Shown here: one piece after another, positions 56,283-63,676 of the stretch
How the letters are laid out: each line of letters opens with the position of its first letter
How positions within the stretch are numbered: the first letter of the stretch is position 1
NCBI RefSeq assembly: GCF_024398015.1
Contig: NZ_CP073747.1
Coordinates: forward strand, 1,870,501-1,934,500
DNA length: 64,000 bases
Reading direction: 5' to 3'
From: Kordiimonas sp. SCSIO 12610
Lineage (GTDB): Bacteria > Pseudomonadota > Alphaproteobacteria > Sphingomonadales > Kordiimonadaceae
The notes under the pieces: generated by a model
Seen by the model: the letters and a program-made list of their open reading frames with translations, nothing else
Told to the model about the DNA's origin: nothing
Database searches by the model: none
Program-made: the position numbers and the translations under genes

Positions 56283-56608
56283 GCGATTTAGCAGGATTGA
56301 TAGCTATGACTAAGCTCAAGCAAGATTTGATTGATAAGAATGATGATTTTGTCGCTAAGTTAGACAGCAACATTCATTTTCTTTTAAAGGTGCTAAGAGA
56401 GCGCAAAAAGCTTAACTTTACTGAAGTTTCAAAATTAACAGGTATTCCACATACTTCTCTATTGCGTTTTGAAGGACGCACAACATACGGGAAGGCTCTT
56501 TATCCTAAGTATTGGATGCTCAAAGAGTTATGTATTCTATACGGTTTCAGCTACACCCACGCTTGCGAGATCGCGGCACGCACTCAGGAAAATGAGGTGA
56601 TGTCATGA
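56279..56608 (+). CDS. small HTH protein, viral regulator
   Basis: 109 residues with an XRE-like helix-turn-helix in the second half (RKKLNFTEVSKLTGIPHTSLLRFEGR, ~42-67). It is followed by a helix pair ending LCILYGFSYTHACEIAA. Cytosolic. Coupled by ATGA overlap to the gene before and the methyltransferase after. Probably a second transcription regulator of the element. Confidence 0.6.
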   Translation: MSDLAGLIAMTKLKQDLIDKNDDFVAKLDSNIHFLLKVLRERKKLNFTEVSKLTGIPHTSLLRFEGRTTYGKALYPKYWMLKELCILYGFSYTHACEIAARTQENEVMS

Positions 56609-57333
56609 AAACCCGCGCACTCGATCTGTTTTGTGGCGCTGGTGGTGCTTCCATGGGATTATCCCATGCTGGTTTTGATGTTGTAGGTTGTGACATCAAG
56701 TATTTTAAGAATTACCCATTTCATCAAATCGTTTGTGATGTAATGGAAGTTATAAAGGTGGTTGACCTTAGCGCGTTTGATTTTATCTGGGCAAGCCCAC
56801 CATGTCAGCGCTTTTCAGTAGCAACACCAGAATGGAACCGCGAAAACCATCCAGACTTGATTGAGCCAGTGCGAGAGCTATTAGAAAATAGCGGCGCGTT
56901 ATACGCTATTGAAAATGTTCAAAAGGCCCCGATCAGAGCAGATATCATTCTTGATGGTGTAAAATTCGGGTTGCCATTAGAGCGCCGCCGCATCTTTGAA
57001 GTTAACTTTCCAACAGACAATATTTTAGTCGGGCCAAATGTGCGGCCGGCGGCTGGCCCAAACCTTGGTCCGTCTGGCCAGGCTTTAAATGGTCCGGCCC
57101 TCGATCGCAAAAATGGTCCGTCTACCGGCGCGTATTCTGGTTTACCACAAGCGGTTTATGTTTCCGGTGGTTCCGGTGCTGGTAAAGGCTCGTTGGATGA
57201 TTGGAAACGTGCAATGGGCATCGACTGGATGACCCGCCGTGAAATCACAGAGGCGATCCCGCCAGTATATTCTCAAGCCATTGGTGAATGTGCTCTTGAC
57301 CATATGAATTCGATGAGGAGGGCAGCAGAATGA
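56605..57333 (+). CDS. DNA cytosine-C5 methyltransferase
   Basis: 242 residues with the C5-MTase motifs in order: I DLFCGAGGASMGL (7-19, AdoMet), IV SPPCQ with catalytic Cys67, VI ENV (103-105), VIII ERRR (126-129), and a C-terminal motif close to IX/X (EAIPPVYSQAIGE). The usual target-recognition domain is replaced by about 35 residues of Gly/Pro/Asn-rich sequence (GPNVRPAAGPNLGPSG and on). Short length fits viral MTases. It likely shields viral DNA from restriction or marks it. No cognate nuclease is present. Confidence 0.9.
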   Translation: MKTRALDLFCGAGGASMGLSHAGFDVVGCDIKYFKNYPFHQIVCDVMEVIKVVDLSAFDFIWASPPCQRFSVATPEWNRENHPDLIEPVRELLENSGALYAIENVQKAPIRADIILDGVKFGLPLERRRIFEVNFPTDNILVGPNVRPAAGPNLGPSGQALNGPALDRKNGPSTGAYSGLPQAVYVSGGSGAGKGSLDDWKRAMGIDWMTRREITEAIPPVYSQAIGECALDHMNSMRRAAE

Positions 57334-57806
57334 CCCTCAAGAGAGAATTCCCCCCTGCTGTTGCGTTCAAGGATTTGCGCATAAATCATGGCTCATTCCC
57401 TGTTCGCAACAGTCACTTTTACAATATTTGGTATATTGATCCGCGTACCCCGAAATATTGGGGTTATCTTGCTATCGTTCCATCACAGGTAAAGAAAACA
57501 TTCTTTCAGATGATGCAGCAAGATGATTTGCGCTCACTTGTAATCGAAGATTGCGGAACCGAGCGCAAGCATTACAGCCGCGAGGAACGTTCCGTTAATT
57601 TCATCCCTAATAAATCCAGTTTTCCCCGCGAGGAAATGGGCCTCCAAGCGGGGTTTGGTGGGCAAGAGGGGCGGGGCGCAAGCCTTGCCCCCTCTTGTTG
57701 CGAGGTGTCAGAAAAAACCCTTGCCCATCAAAATAAAAAAGGCCCAACAGCGCACTTTAGTGCGCCACAAACAATGGCGGCGGTAGCCGCTTCAACCCAC
57801 CAATAA
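57330..57806 (+). CDS. hypothetical viral protein
   Basis: 158 codons, ATGA-coupled to the methyltransferase. Residues 1-100 look like a compact basic domain rich in aromatic residues (NSHFYNIWYIDPRTPKYWGYLAIVP). Residues ~100-158 are low-complexity and encoded by a hairpin-rich stretch, so the functional protein may effectively be the N-terminal part. No family recognised. Confidence 0.55.
   Translation: MTLKREFPPAVAFKDLRINHGSFPVRNSHFYNIWYIDPRTPKYWGYLAIVPSQVKKTFFQMMQQDDLRSLVIEDCGTERKHYSREERSVNFIPNKSSFPREEMGLQAGFGGQEGRGASLAPSCCEVSEKTLAHQNKKGPTAHFSAPQTMAAVAASTHQ
57624..57765. repeat. GC-rich hairpin cluster within the end of a viral gene
   Basis: Three stems in 142 bp: CCCCGC/GCGGGG (57624-57629, 57648-57653); CAAGAGGGG/CCCCTCTTG (57663-57671, 57689-57697) with an inner GGC-GCAA-GCC; and GCGCACT/AGTGCGC (57750-57756, 57759-57765). 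They fall in the low-complexity tail of the 57330 gene. They could attenuate or process mRNA, or mark a replication or recombination site. Confidence 0.65.
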
Positions 57807-57824
57807 ACGATAAAGGAAATTATC

Positions 57825-58196
57825 ATGGCTCAAGCAGCATTTTACAAAAAAGAACGGACTAACGGCCAAGGCGAAGTTGAATACTACCTTGAAGGCGAAG
57901 TAAAAACCCGCCGCGATAAGCTTATTTTCCAGCTTGTTCCGCTCGTACCAGAAGGCGGTAACATCAACAGTAATGAACCGTCTCACGATGTTCTTGTACG
58001 TGCTTCATATGGCGACTTCGTTGATGCGGGCAAAGCTTGGACGAAACGTGACAAAAACAACAACCTTTATATGAGCATTGCCGCTCATGACCCCAATCTT
58101 CAAATGTCAATCTGGCCTGCTGATGAGAATGACGAACAATGGGCAGAAGATGCGCCCGATTGGGTTGCTAGTGCTCGCCACATCAAAGCGGCATAG
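57825..58196 (+). CDS. DUF736-like small protein
   Basis: 123 residues. The pattern SHDVLVRASYGDFVDAGKAWTKRDKNNNLYMSIAAHDPNLQMSIWPA matches the DUF736 layout (RV...G..IGAAW....YLSV.LDDP......L), a family common on alphaproteobacterial plasmids and integrative elements and of unknown function. A beta-rich fold with a possible nucleic-acid-binding role is an inference. Strong AAAGGA ribosome-binding site. It sits just ahead of the replication gene cluster. Confidence 0.55.
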   Translation: MAQAAFYKKERTNGQGEVEYYLEGEVKTRRDKLIFQLVPLVPEGGNINSNEPSHDVLVRASYGDFVDAGKAWTKRDKNNNLYMSIAAHDPNLQMSIWPADENDEQWAEDAPDWVASARHIKAA

Positions 58197-58204
58197 GTGC
58201 TTTC

Positions 58205-58477
58205 ATGGAAAGTATATATGACAGCAAAATAGAACCCGTCCCGCTTTGTGGAACCGTTTACAACGAAGAGGATGCGAAAGTTGCGACTTTCAGAGTAATA
58301 TCAAGCATCACTGATGAAAACGATGAATCATTCGGCCTCGCCGATGTTTCCGCTTTAGCAATGGCATTAAGAGCCTGTTTGGAGCTTGGAGTTTCGCTGG
58401 GTGATATATCACCCAAAGAAGCTAGAGAGTTTCTATTAGCAAACTTTAATGAAATCATCGTTTCAGGTGCTAATTAA
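58205..58477 (+). CDS. hypothetical viral protein
   Basis: 90 residues, acidic and soluble. Its centre is a helical stretch (LADVSALAMALRACLELGVSLGDIS) and it ends in VSGAN. No motif recognised. Its last base is the first base of the next gene's start codon, so the two are coupled. Confidence 0.55.
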   Translation: MESIYDSKIEPVPLCGTVYNEEDAKVATFRVISSITDENDESFGLADVSALAMALRACLELGVSLGDISPKEAREFLLANFNEIIVSGAN

Positions 58478-58686
58478 TGGGCATGTCACTCCATAAATGC
58501 CCTATGTTCAAACGTGCATTCCGTGAGCGTGGTTTTCGAAATCACGTTCGCGCCTGCCACCAGCGCAAAGATTGGGTAGAGGATATGAAGCCTTTACCCG
58601 TTGTTCACTATAGCCATTCAGTGAACCAGCAAACAGGGCATACAACGATCTACAAATCTAATGGTGAGGTTTTCGAGCAACTATGA
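58477..58686 (+). CDS. small basic viral protein with partial zinc-finger pattern
   Basis: 69 residues. The segment KCPMFKRAFRERGFRNHVRACH has one Cys, then a basic helix and a His...Cys-His end, like a C2H2 finger that has lost its second Cys. Very basic, so nucleic-acid binding is plausible. Overlaps the replication initiator start by ATGA and may assist it. Confidence 0.5.
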   Translation: MGMSLHKCPMFKRAFRERGFRNHVRACHQRKDWVEDMKPLPVVHYSHSVNQQTGHTTIYKSNGEVFEQL

Positions 58687-59987
58687 GAACCGATACACCA
58701 ACCTTTGAAGAAATACAGGCTGCGCAGGCGGTACTTGCAAGAGCGAGTGCCGCCCGTAATCCTGTTGGTGACATCCGAACTATCAAAGTTAAAAGCAACA
58801 CCATCAGCCGCCCGAAAACAATGACCCATGTTGAACTTGAAGACGCCAATACAGGCCGCAAGCTATCTAAGCTGGAATTTGAAAAGGCAGAAAAAGAACG
58901 CGCTCTATTAGAGCGACAAACCGAAGTTATTGCAGATCGCTTGGAGAATATCGGAATTCGCGCTCGTATTGGCACTCATACGCTAATAGGATTATTGAGC
59001 GAAGCGCATATTGAAAAATCAGCTTATAGAAACTGTAACATTTTACCGTCGGTACAGAGCGGCAACACGCATGATATGATGAAATGCGTTCAGTATTGGC
59101 TTGATACATGCTCGGCAAAACAAACGCGCATGTGGGTGCTTTCGTGGGGCTGGGTGCCACTACATGAATATAATGCAGAACATAAAAAGTTTACCCGCAA
59201 AATATCCAAAATGAATAGCAGCATAACCTTGCAAAGCGCGGGGATTAGCTTTGTGTATTCTGCCATTGAAAACACAATCAAATGGAAAGATGGCAGGCCA
59301 TATCTAAATCTTCATGCTCATGTGCTTGTGAAGGCAACTAAGAAGCTAGGTCGCCAGAAATGGGGCAGGCTAATAGATGATGTAAAGCTATTCGCGCCCC
59401 GCAATTATTTGCATGACAGTGCTATTAGAAACGCAAAAGAGGTCGTGAAATATGTTTTTAAGCCTCAAGAGTTCCAAAAGCTGACGGATGAGCAGCTAGG
59501 CGCTTTATTTCAGGCGACCAAGGGCTTGCGCTTTCATATCCCCATGGGGGAACTCAAAACATTCAGATCAGGCCTGAAAGCGGATGGCTTGAAGCTTCGC
59601 AAGATCGAGAGCAGGGGCGCAGGCGAATGGCGCTTGATTAAGGCTCGTGAGCGAAAAGAAACCGAAAGAGAGACACCACCATCAACAGGCGATGCAGGAA
59701 ACTTGATTTTAGGCATCACCAGTCCGTCGCCTGTATTCAATGAGACGTTTGAGCCGTGTTTGATCGTGAAGGACTTCACAGGCACGTTTGAGGCGCTTCT
59801 GGCCGCTAATCCATGGGTAGAACAACGCATGGCAGGGCTTCGAGCAACGGCAGAACGTCGAAATTCTATCAAGGACACTTTAACGACAACTGTCCTTTGC
59901 GAAGGTGTTGAAGATTACCAAAACCCACCACCTGAAACCTACTCGGCCCATGAACATTTCGACCCATATCCTGAATATGTGGTCTGA
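58683..59987 (+). CDS. HUH rolling-circle replication initiator
   Basis: 434 residues. The HUH motif is LNLHAHVLVK with His211 and His213 (metal binding). The nicking motif is AKEVVKYVFK with a single catalytic Tyr257, as in Rep_1-type plasmid and phage initiators. A coiled-coil-prone charged segment (~48-85) precedes the domain, and a Pro-rich acidic tail ends it. It would nick a double-strand origin and join 5' DNA to tyrosine, giving rolling-circle replication of a circular genome, as in PM2. Confidence 0.88.
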   Translation: MRTDTPTFEEIQAAQAVLARASAARNPVGDIRTIKVKSNTISRPKTMTHVELEDANTGRKLSKLEFEKAEKERALLERQTEVIADRLENIGIRARIGTHTLIGLLSEAHIEKSAYRNCNILPSVQSGNTHDMMKCVQYWLDTCSAKQTRMWVLSWGWVPLHEYNAEHKKFTRKISKMNSSITLQSAGISFVYSAIENTIKWKDGRPYLNLHAHVLVKATKKLGRQKWGRLIDDVKLFAPRNYLHDSAIRNAKEVVKYVFKPQEFQKLTDEQLGALFQATKGLRFHIPMGELKTFRSGLKADGLKLRKIESRGAGEWRLIKARERKETERETPPSTGDAGNLILGITSPSPVFNETFEPCLIVKDFTGTFEALLAANPWVEQRMAGLRATAERRNSIKDTLTTTVLCEGVEDYQNPPPETYSAHEHFDPYPEYVV

Positions 59988-60007
59988 CGAATGAAAGTGA
60001 GCACAAA

Positions 60008-60160
60008 ATGACTAGAAAAACACTGAAAACACTACGCAAGGTCGAAGGTGAGGGCGGGGCTAACGAAGCTGACCATACCACGCTGCATAAAGAGATTGAT
60101 TTCTTGAAAGCTGAAAACACGAAATTAAAGAAACGTGTTGATGCTTTGGAGGGTAAATAA
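60008..60160 (+). CDS. mini coiled-coil protein
   Basis: 50 residues, too short for routine calling. It starts MTRKTLKTLRKVEGEGG and continues with a heptad helix (LHKEIDFLKAENTKLKKRVDALEGK) that looks like a short coiled coil. The position between rep and the next gene, 3 bp before it, supports translation. Role unknown; perhaps an oligomerising partner. Confidence 0.5.
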   Translation: MTRKTLKTLRKVEGEGGANEADHTTLHKEIDFLKAENTKLKKRVDALEGK

Positions 60161-60163
60161 TCA

Positions 60164-60484
60164 ATGGCTACTCATCCAATGACAGGCAAGGCAGTTGGTG
60201 AGCGAGTTTGCAAGGGTAGTCTGAATACAGATTGCTCTCAAACCGTCACGCTGTTAGTCGCAAAAACAGGGGCGATCTATTACAACTGCTCGTCCTGTGG
60301 TGCGAAGCATTTTTATCATAAAAGCGAAACTGCAAAGTTTCTGGCAGGTGTAGAAAAGACAGATGATGATGCTGTGCAGCTTCCAACACCTGAACCGACA
60401 GAAGCACCAAAGCCAGTTCAGGAACCCGCAAACGAAAACACTAAAGAAGAGGATGAAAGCGATGAACTCTTCCACTGGGGTTGA
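60164..60484 (+). CDS. hypothetical viral protein with zinc-ribbon-like N terminus
   Basis: 106 residues. Four cysteines (VCKG, DCSQ, NCSSCG) followed by KHFYH within the first 50 residues look like a zinc ribbon. The rest is acidic, Pro/Glu-rich and disordered, ending FHWG. Overlaps the next gene by 23 bp. Possible DNA- or protein-binding accessory factor. Confidence 0.55.
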   Translation: MATHPMTGKAVGERVCKGSLNTDCSQTVTLLVAKTGAIYYNCSSCGAKHFYHKSETAKFLAGVEKTDDDAVQLPTPEPTEAPKPVQEPANENTKEEDESDELFHWG

Positions 60485-61028
60485 AATCAACGAATTTGCT
60501 GAAACATTCGCGCCGCTGAAGGCAGTTATTGCGGAAAGAACGCCTGTAATAGAAGCCCCTGCAAATGACAATACGGCGGGTGATGGAAACACTGATAATT
60601 TCGCGCAAGGATCACCTGAAATCTCTAATAGGCAATCTGGTGAATTATCCGGTGATAAATTCGCTAAATTTTACGGTGAAGATATCTGGATGATGGGCGC
60701 TCATATGATATCCCAAATCGGTCAATTGCCTATTAGTGATTGTGCGCCACTTCTAACGGCACCTGATCAGCGCGATGTAATGATTGACGCTATGCGATCA
60801 CTTGAAGATTTAAGCCATGAATACGAGTGGCTGGCATGGCTTAGATCACCGCAGGCGGCACTCGCCAGTAACCTTGGATCACTAGCTCTGTTTTCTATTA
60901 TGAAAATGCAGGGAACAATGGCGATCATGCAAACGATCAAACAGAAAAAACAATATGTGGATGATAAAAACGCGCCACCTGTTGCACAGCCTGTAAAAGA
61001 CGCTGAGGAAGGCGAGGGGATTGAGTAA
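60462..61028 (+). CDS. hypothetical viral protein preceding the packaging ATPase
   Basis: 188 residues. An N-terminal disordered part (~1-60) is followed by a helical domain with DIWMMGAHMISQIGQLPISD, PDQRDVMIDAMRSLEDLSHEYEWLAWLRSP and a hydrophobic helix (LASNLGSLALFSIMKMQGTMAIM), then an acidic tail. I chose ATG 60462, with AGAGG about 9-10 nt upstream. Its stop overlaps the ATPase start. It may be a membrane-associated assembly factor; the family is not recognised. Confidence 0.6.
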   Translation: MNSSTGVEINEFAETFAPLKAVIAERTPVIEAPANDNTAGDGNTDNFAQGSPEISNRQSGELSGDKFAKFYGEDIWMMGAHMISQIGQLPISDCAPLLTAPDQRDVMIDAMRSLEDLSHEYEWLAWLRSPQAALASNLGSLALFSIMKMQGTMAIMQTIKQKKQYVDDKNAPPVAQPVKDAEEGEGIE

Positions 61029-61729
61029 TGGATACTATTAGACCAACAACCAAGTTTTCATTACCTGATCCAGACACAGCGCCGCACATCGCAGCCTTTG
61101 GCGGCACTGGTGGCGGCAAAACAACCATGATCCGGCGTATGATTGCAGACAGTAAAAATCTAATAGTCTGGGATAGTATGGAAGACATCGGCAAACGAAA
61201 CGCCGATAAGGGTGAAATTCAAGCTATTGATATATTAGACTGTGAAACTGCATTTTCTCAGATCAAAGATAGTGGCCTTGGTTATAAACTCGCTGTTGTG
61301 CCTCATATGAAAGCAAAGCAGGAAAGTTTTGTTGCGCTATGCTATGCGATTATCAAATTGCGTGAGAACTGGAAAAAAGGCGAACCGTGGCTAACGTTTG
61401 TAGTAGATGAAATTGATGCTGTTTATGCTCATAACACGCCAGCCGATCACCCGTTTGGGGATATCATACGCCGTGGCAGGCATTATGGTGTTCGCATAAT
61501 AGGCGCAACACAGTTTCCAACAACTGTTAAGCCAGACTTTAGACGCAATTGTTCAATTGTGTACCTGTTTCCGCTTGGGGCAGAAGGGCCTAGCTTTATT
61601 ACGAGTGCTTTGAAAAATAAACAGGCTGCTGAAATGATGAAAACGCTAAAAAAACATCATGCCATTGTATTAGAGGATGGAAAACCTGAGCCTTGGATTT
61701 ACAAAAATCCACCGATAAAAAAGGCTTAA
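61028..61729 (+). CDS. FtsK/HerA-type genome-packaging ATPase
   Basis: 233 residues. Walker A is GGTGGGKT (25-32) and Walker B FVVDEID (DE at 127-128). A sensor-like GATQFPTTVKPDFRRNCSIVYLF with an arginine pair follows. This is the compact packaging-ATPase form of membrane-containing icosahedral viruses (PRD1 P9, PM2 P9), which drive DNA into a preformed capsid at one vertex. It is coupled to the upstream gene and lies directly before the capsid block, as in PM2-like genomes. A terminator follows. Confidence 0.87.
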   Translation: MDTIRPTTKFSLPDPDTAPHIAAFGGTGGGKTTMIRRMIADSKNLIVWDSMEDIGKRNADKGEIQAIDILDCETAFSQIKDSGLGYKLAVVPHMKAKQESFVALCYAIIKLRENWKKGEPWLTFVVDEIDAVYAHNTPADHPFGDIIRRGRHYGVRIIGATQFPTTVKPDFRRNCSIVYLFPLGAEGPSFITSALKNKQAAEMMKTLKKHHAIVLEDGKPEPWIYKNPPIKKA

Positions 61730-61761
61730 AAATACATATCACGAACTTGTGAACCTATTAG

Positions 61762-61795
61762 AAACCCGATTTTTCAAAGTCGGGTTTTTGTTTGC
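61762..61795 (+). terminator. intrinsic terminator between ATPase and capsid genes
   Basis: AAACCCGA (61762-61769) and TCGGGTTT (61780-61787), 8-bp stem, 10-nt loop, T-rich tail. It separates early/packaging genes from the structural block, so the latter probably has its own promoter or is read through. Confidence 0.75.
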
Positions 61796-61853
61796 GTTTT
61801 CTGGGTAGTTTTGTCCCTTTTTTACCCAGAGACGCGAGAAATGAGGCGATGCG

Positions 61854-61961
61854 GTGATAAAGTGGAATTCAGTAATAACAACCGTGGTTGCATCCTTGAT
61901 CGTTTATTTTTTGACGCAAAAAAAGAAGGATTGCGAACATGAAACCAGCAACAGTAATTAA
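61854..61961 (+). CDS. miniature membrane protein
   Basis: 35 residues from a GTG with GAGG exactly 7 nt upstream. One helix (VITTVVASLIVYFL) and a charged C terminus. It overlaps the next small frame by 23 bp. Such peptides populate the internal membrane of PM2-like virions; the role here is inferred from position. Confidence 0.45.
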   Translation: MIKWNSVITTVVASLIVYFLTQKKKDCEHETSNSN

Positions 61962-62067
61962 GCAAGTCGCTTTTGTCGCCATTGGTGTGATGGTAGCGGG
62001 TTTTGTTATGTATCAGGGCCGTGACTTGCCGCTTATCGGTGACGCTCGCCGAGGCTTTGACGTTTAA
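61939..62067 (+). CDS. miniature membrane protein
   Basis: 42 residues: a short basic start, one helix (VAFVAIGVMVAGFVMY), then a hydrophilic tail QGRDLPLIGDARRGFDV. AAGGA lies about 9 nt before the ATG. Placed immediately before the capsid gene and likely a virion membrane component. Confidence 0.55.
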   Translation: MKPATVIKQVAFVAIGVMVAGFVMYQGRDLPLIGDARRGFDV

Positions 62068-62104
62068 GCCACTCTTTCAACCCTAATAGTGAGAGGGCAT
62101 AAAC

Positions 62105-63049
62105 ATGACAAAAAATTTCATTAAAAACCCAAATGGACCGGATACTATTTTACCCGGCCAGACTTCAACGTCTGAGCTTCCACAGTCTATTATGGAACAG
62201 CTTGACGGTATCACCGTCGACCTGAAAACAGGCGTTAACATCATGACGCTTGCCAACCAGCTTAACATGATCGAAAAGGTTGAATTGCTGGTGAATTATA
62301 GCGTTTTCGCTGAAATCAGCGTTGCTGATCTTCAGTATCTTGATCGCTTCTATGATGAAGATGTTGTAGATGGTGAATTGGTATGGCGCTTCCTTCAGAA
62401 GAACCGCAAAACACTGATTGGGCAAGAAAGCAATTCGCTTATTCTTGGTGCACAGCCTATTATGCATCTACGCTTGCATTTCAGTGACGCGGCTGTAGGC
62501 CCGACTTACCGTATTGATCTGGATCGCCGCGAAATTCGCCAGCAAACTGCTGATGCATTTGTGGCTGGGGGCCGTGAAAATGGTGCATTGGCCATTACCC
62601 GTCAATTGCGTAAATTCAAAAACTTGAATGTTCCAATTGATCAGGTAGGTCAAAACACTTTCACCTACAATTCTGATGCTCAAGTCGTTCGTGGTTTCCA
62701 CTTGATTGGTGCGAATATCAGTAAGCTGAAATTCTACATCAATAACGAGCTTCGCTATGATTTCGAAAATCTACGCGCCGTAAATCGTCGCCTGAAGTCG
62801 TTTGAAGGTGGTTCCTATAATCCGCAGCCTAATAGCTGGCACTTGGTGCCTGAAGCCTTCTCAGGCGCGGCTGGCGATGCATGGGGTGTGAACCCTAATG
62901 ACGAATTCAAGTTCGAAATCACAACAACCAATACGGATGATTGCACGTTGTTGATTGAAGAACTGAAGCGACCACAAAGCGAAACAAATTTCGCGCGTGT
63001 TGCTGAAGCCTATCAGAAAGCACAGGCACGTCGAATTGTAGCACGATAG
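62105..63049 (+). CDS. major capsid protein, P2-like double jelly roll
   Basis: 314 residues, beta-rich, no signal peptide or membrane helix. The central part FSDAAVGPTYRID, then AITRQLRKFKNLNVPIDQVG, then VVRGFHLIGANISKLKFYINNELRYDF, follows the order of PM2 P2: FDIDEAAAGPK, then RRNFFKQLNNG, then GYRIAAIHIKAAGVDAVEFQIDG. P2 is the 269-residue capsomer protein with two jelly rolls. The product here is somewhat longer. AGAGGG precedes the ATG. Homology is by eye but consistent over about 120 residues and supported by the ATPase upstream. Confidence 0.8.
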   Translation: MTKNFIKNPNGPDTILPGQTSTSELPQSIMEQLDGITVDLKTGVNIMTLANQLNMIEKVELLVNYSVFAEISVADLQYLDRFYDEDVVDGELVWRFLQKNRKTLIGQESNSLILGAQPIMHLRLHFSDAAVGPTYRIDLDRREIRQQTADAFVAGGRENGALAITRQLRKFKNLNVPIDQVGQNTFTYNSDAQVVRGFHLIGANISKLKFYINNELRYDFENLRAVNRRLKSFEGGSYNPQPNSWHLVPEAFSGAAGDAWGVNPNDEFKFEITTTNTDDCTLLIEELKRPQSETNFARVAEAYQKAQARRIVAR

Positions 63050-63058
63050 GAGGGTGAA

Positions 63059-63379
63059 GTGATTACTAATCCAACATCTTCAACAATCAATACGACAACA
63101 ACTTCTCCCGGTTTCTTTGATGTTATCGGCGATGCATTCACAACAACAGTCGGGACCGCTGCACAGCTTGGCGGTCAACTGTTGAACCTCGAAATATTCG
63201 AGGAAATTCTGGATGTTCGTAATGACATCTTAGGGCCGGGGCAGGTCACTAATGCCAATGCCCAAACGCAGGCACCAGCACCGCAACCATCATCAAGCGG
63301 TTTTAATGCTGAAAGCCTTATTGTGCCGGGCCTGATTGCCGTTGGTGTTGTCGCACTTGTCCTGTTGGTGAGGAAGTAA
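63059..63379 (+). CDS. virion membrane protein candidate
   Basis: 106 residues from a GTG with AGGAGGGTG just upstream. A Thr/Ser-rich start, an amphipathic segment, a Gln/Ala/Pro linker and a C-terminal helix (LIVPGLIAVGVVALVLLVRK). This layout fits an internal-membrane or vertex-associated protein of a PM2-like virion. No sequence family recognised. Confidence 0.6.
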   Translation: MITNPTSSTINTTTTSPGFFDVIGDAFTTTVGTAAQLGGQLLNLEIFEEILDVRNDILGPGQVTNANAQTQAPAPQPSSSGFNAESLIVPGLIAVGVVALVLLVRK

Positions 63380-63382
63380 GCA

Positions 63383-63475
63383 ATGAACCCGTTCAATCCA
63401 ACTGATCTAGGTCTAGGCCGTATCATTGTATTGGGCGGCATTGGTTACGTTTTATTCAAAGTTTTGAAAGGGTAA
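63383..63475 (+). CDS. miniature membrane protein
   Basis: 30 residues (MNPFNPTDLGLGRIIVLGG and on), nearly all one membrane helix with a basic end. Lies 3 bp from both neighbours, which supports its reality despite the small size. Probable virion membrane peptide. Confidence 0.55.
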   Translation: MNPFNPTDLGLGRIIVLGGIGYVLFKVLKG

Positions 63476-63478
63476 TCA

Positions 63479-63676
63479 ATGTCCAGCTTTCCTTTTGTCG
63501 GTGGTGATTTGGCTTTTGGTGCTTCGGGCGGTCCGATCCGCTCGGACACTCAGTTTGTTTCACCCTTCGACAACGGCGATATCATCATTGGCGGGGCAAG
63601 CCCAGTTAATCAAATTGCGCTGGTTGCTGCTGGTGCAATCGCTGTCGGGGTCGTGTTGTGGATCACGTCAAGATAG
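63479..63676 (+). CDS. small membrane protein
   Basis: 65 residues: a Gly/Phe-rich start, an Asp/Ser-rich middle and a C-terminal helix (QIALVAAGAIAVGVVLWI). Follows the 30-residue gene by 3 bp and overlaps the next frame by 19 bp. Structural role inferred from position in the capsid block. Confidence 0.6.
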   Translation: MSSFPFVGGDLAFGASGGPIRSDTQFVSPFDNGDIIIGGASPVNQIALVAAGAIAVGVVLWITSR

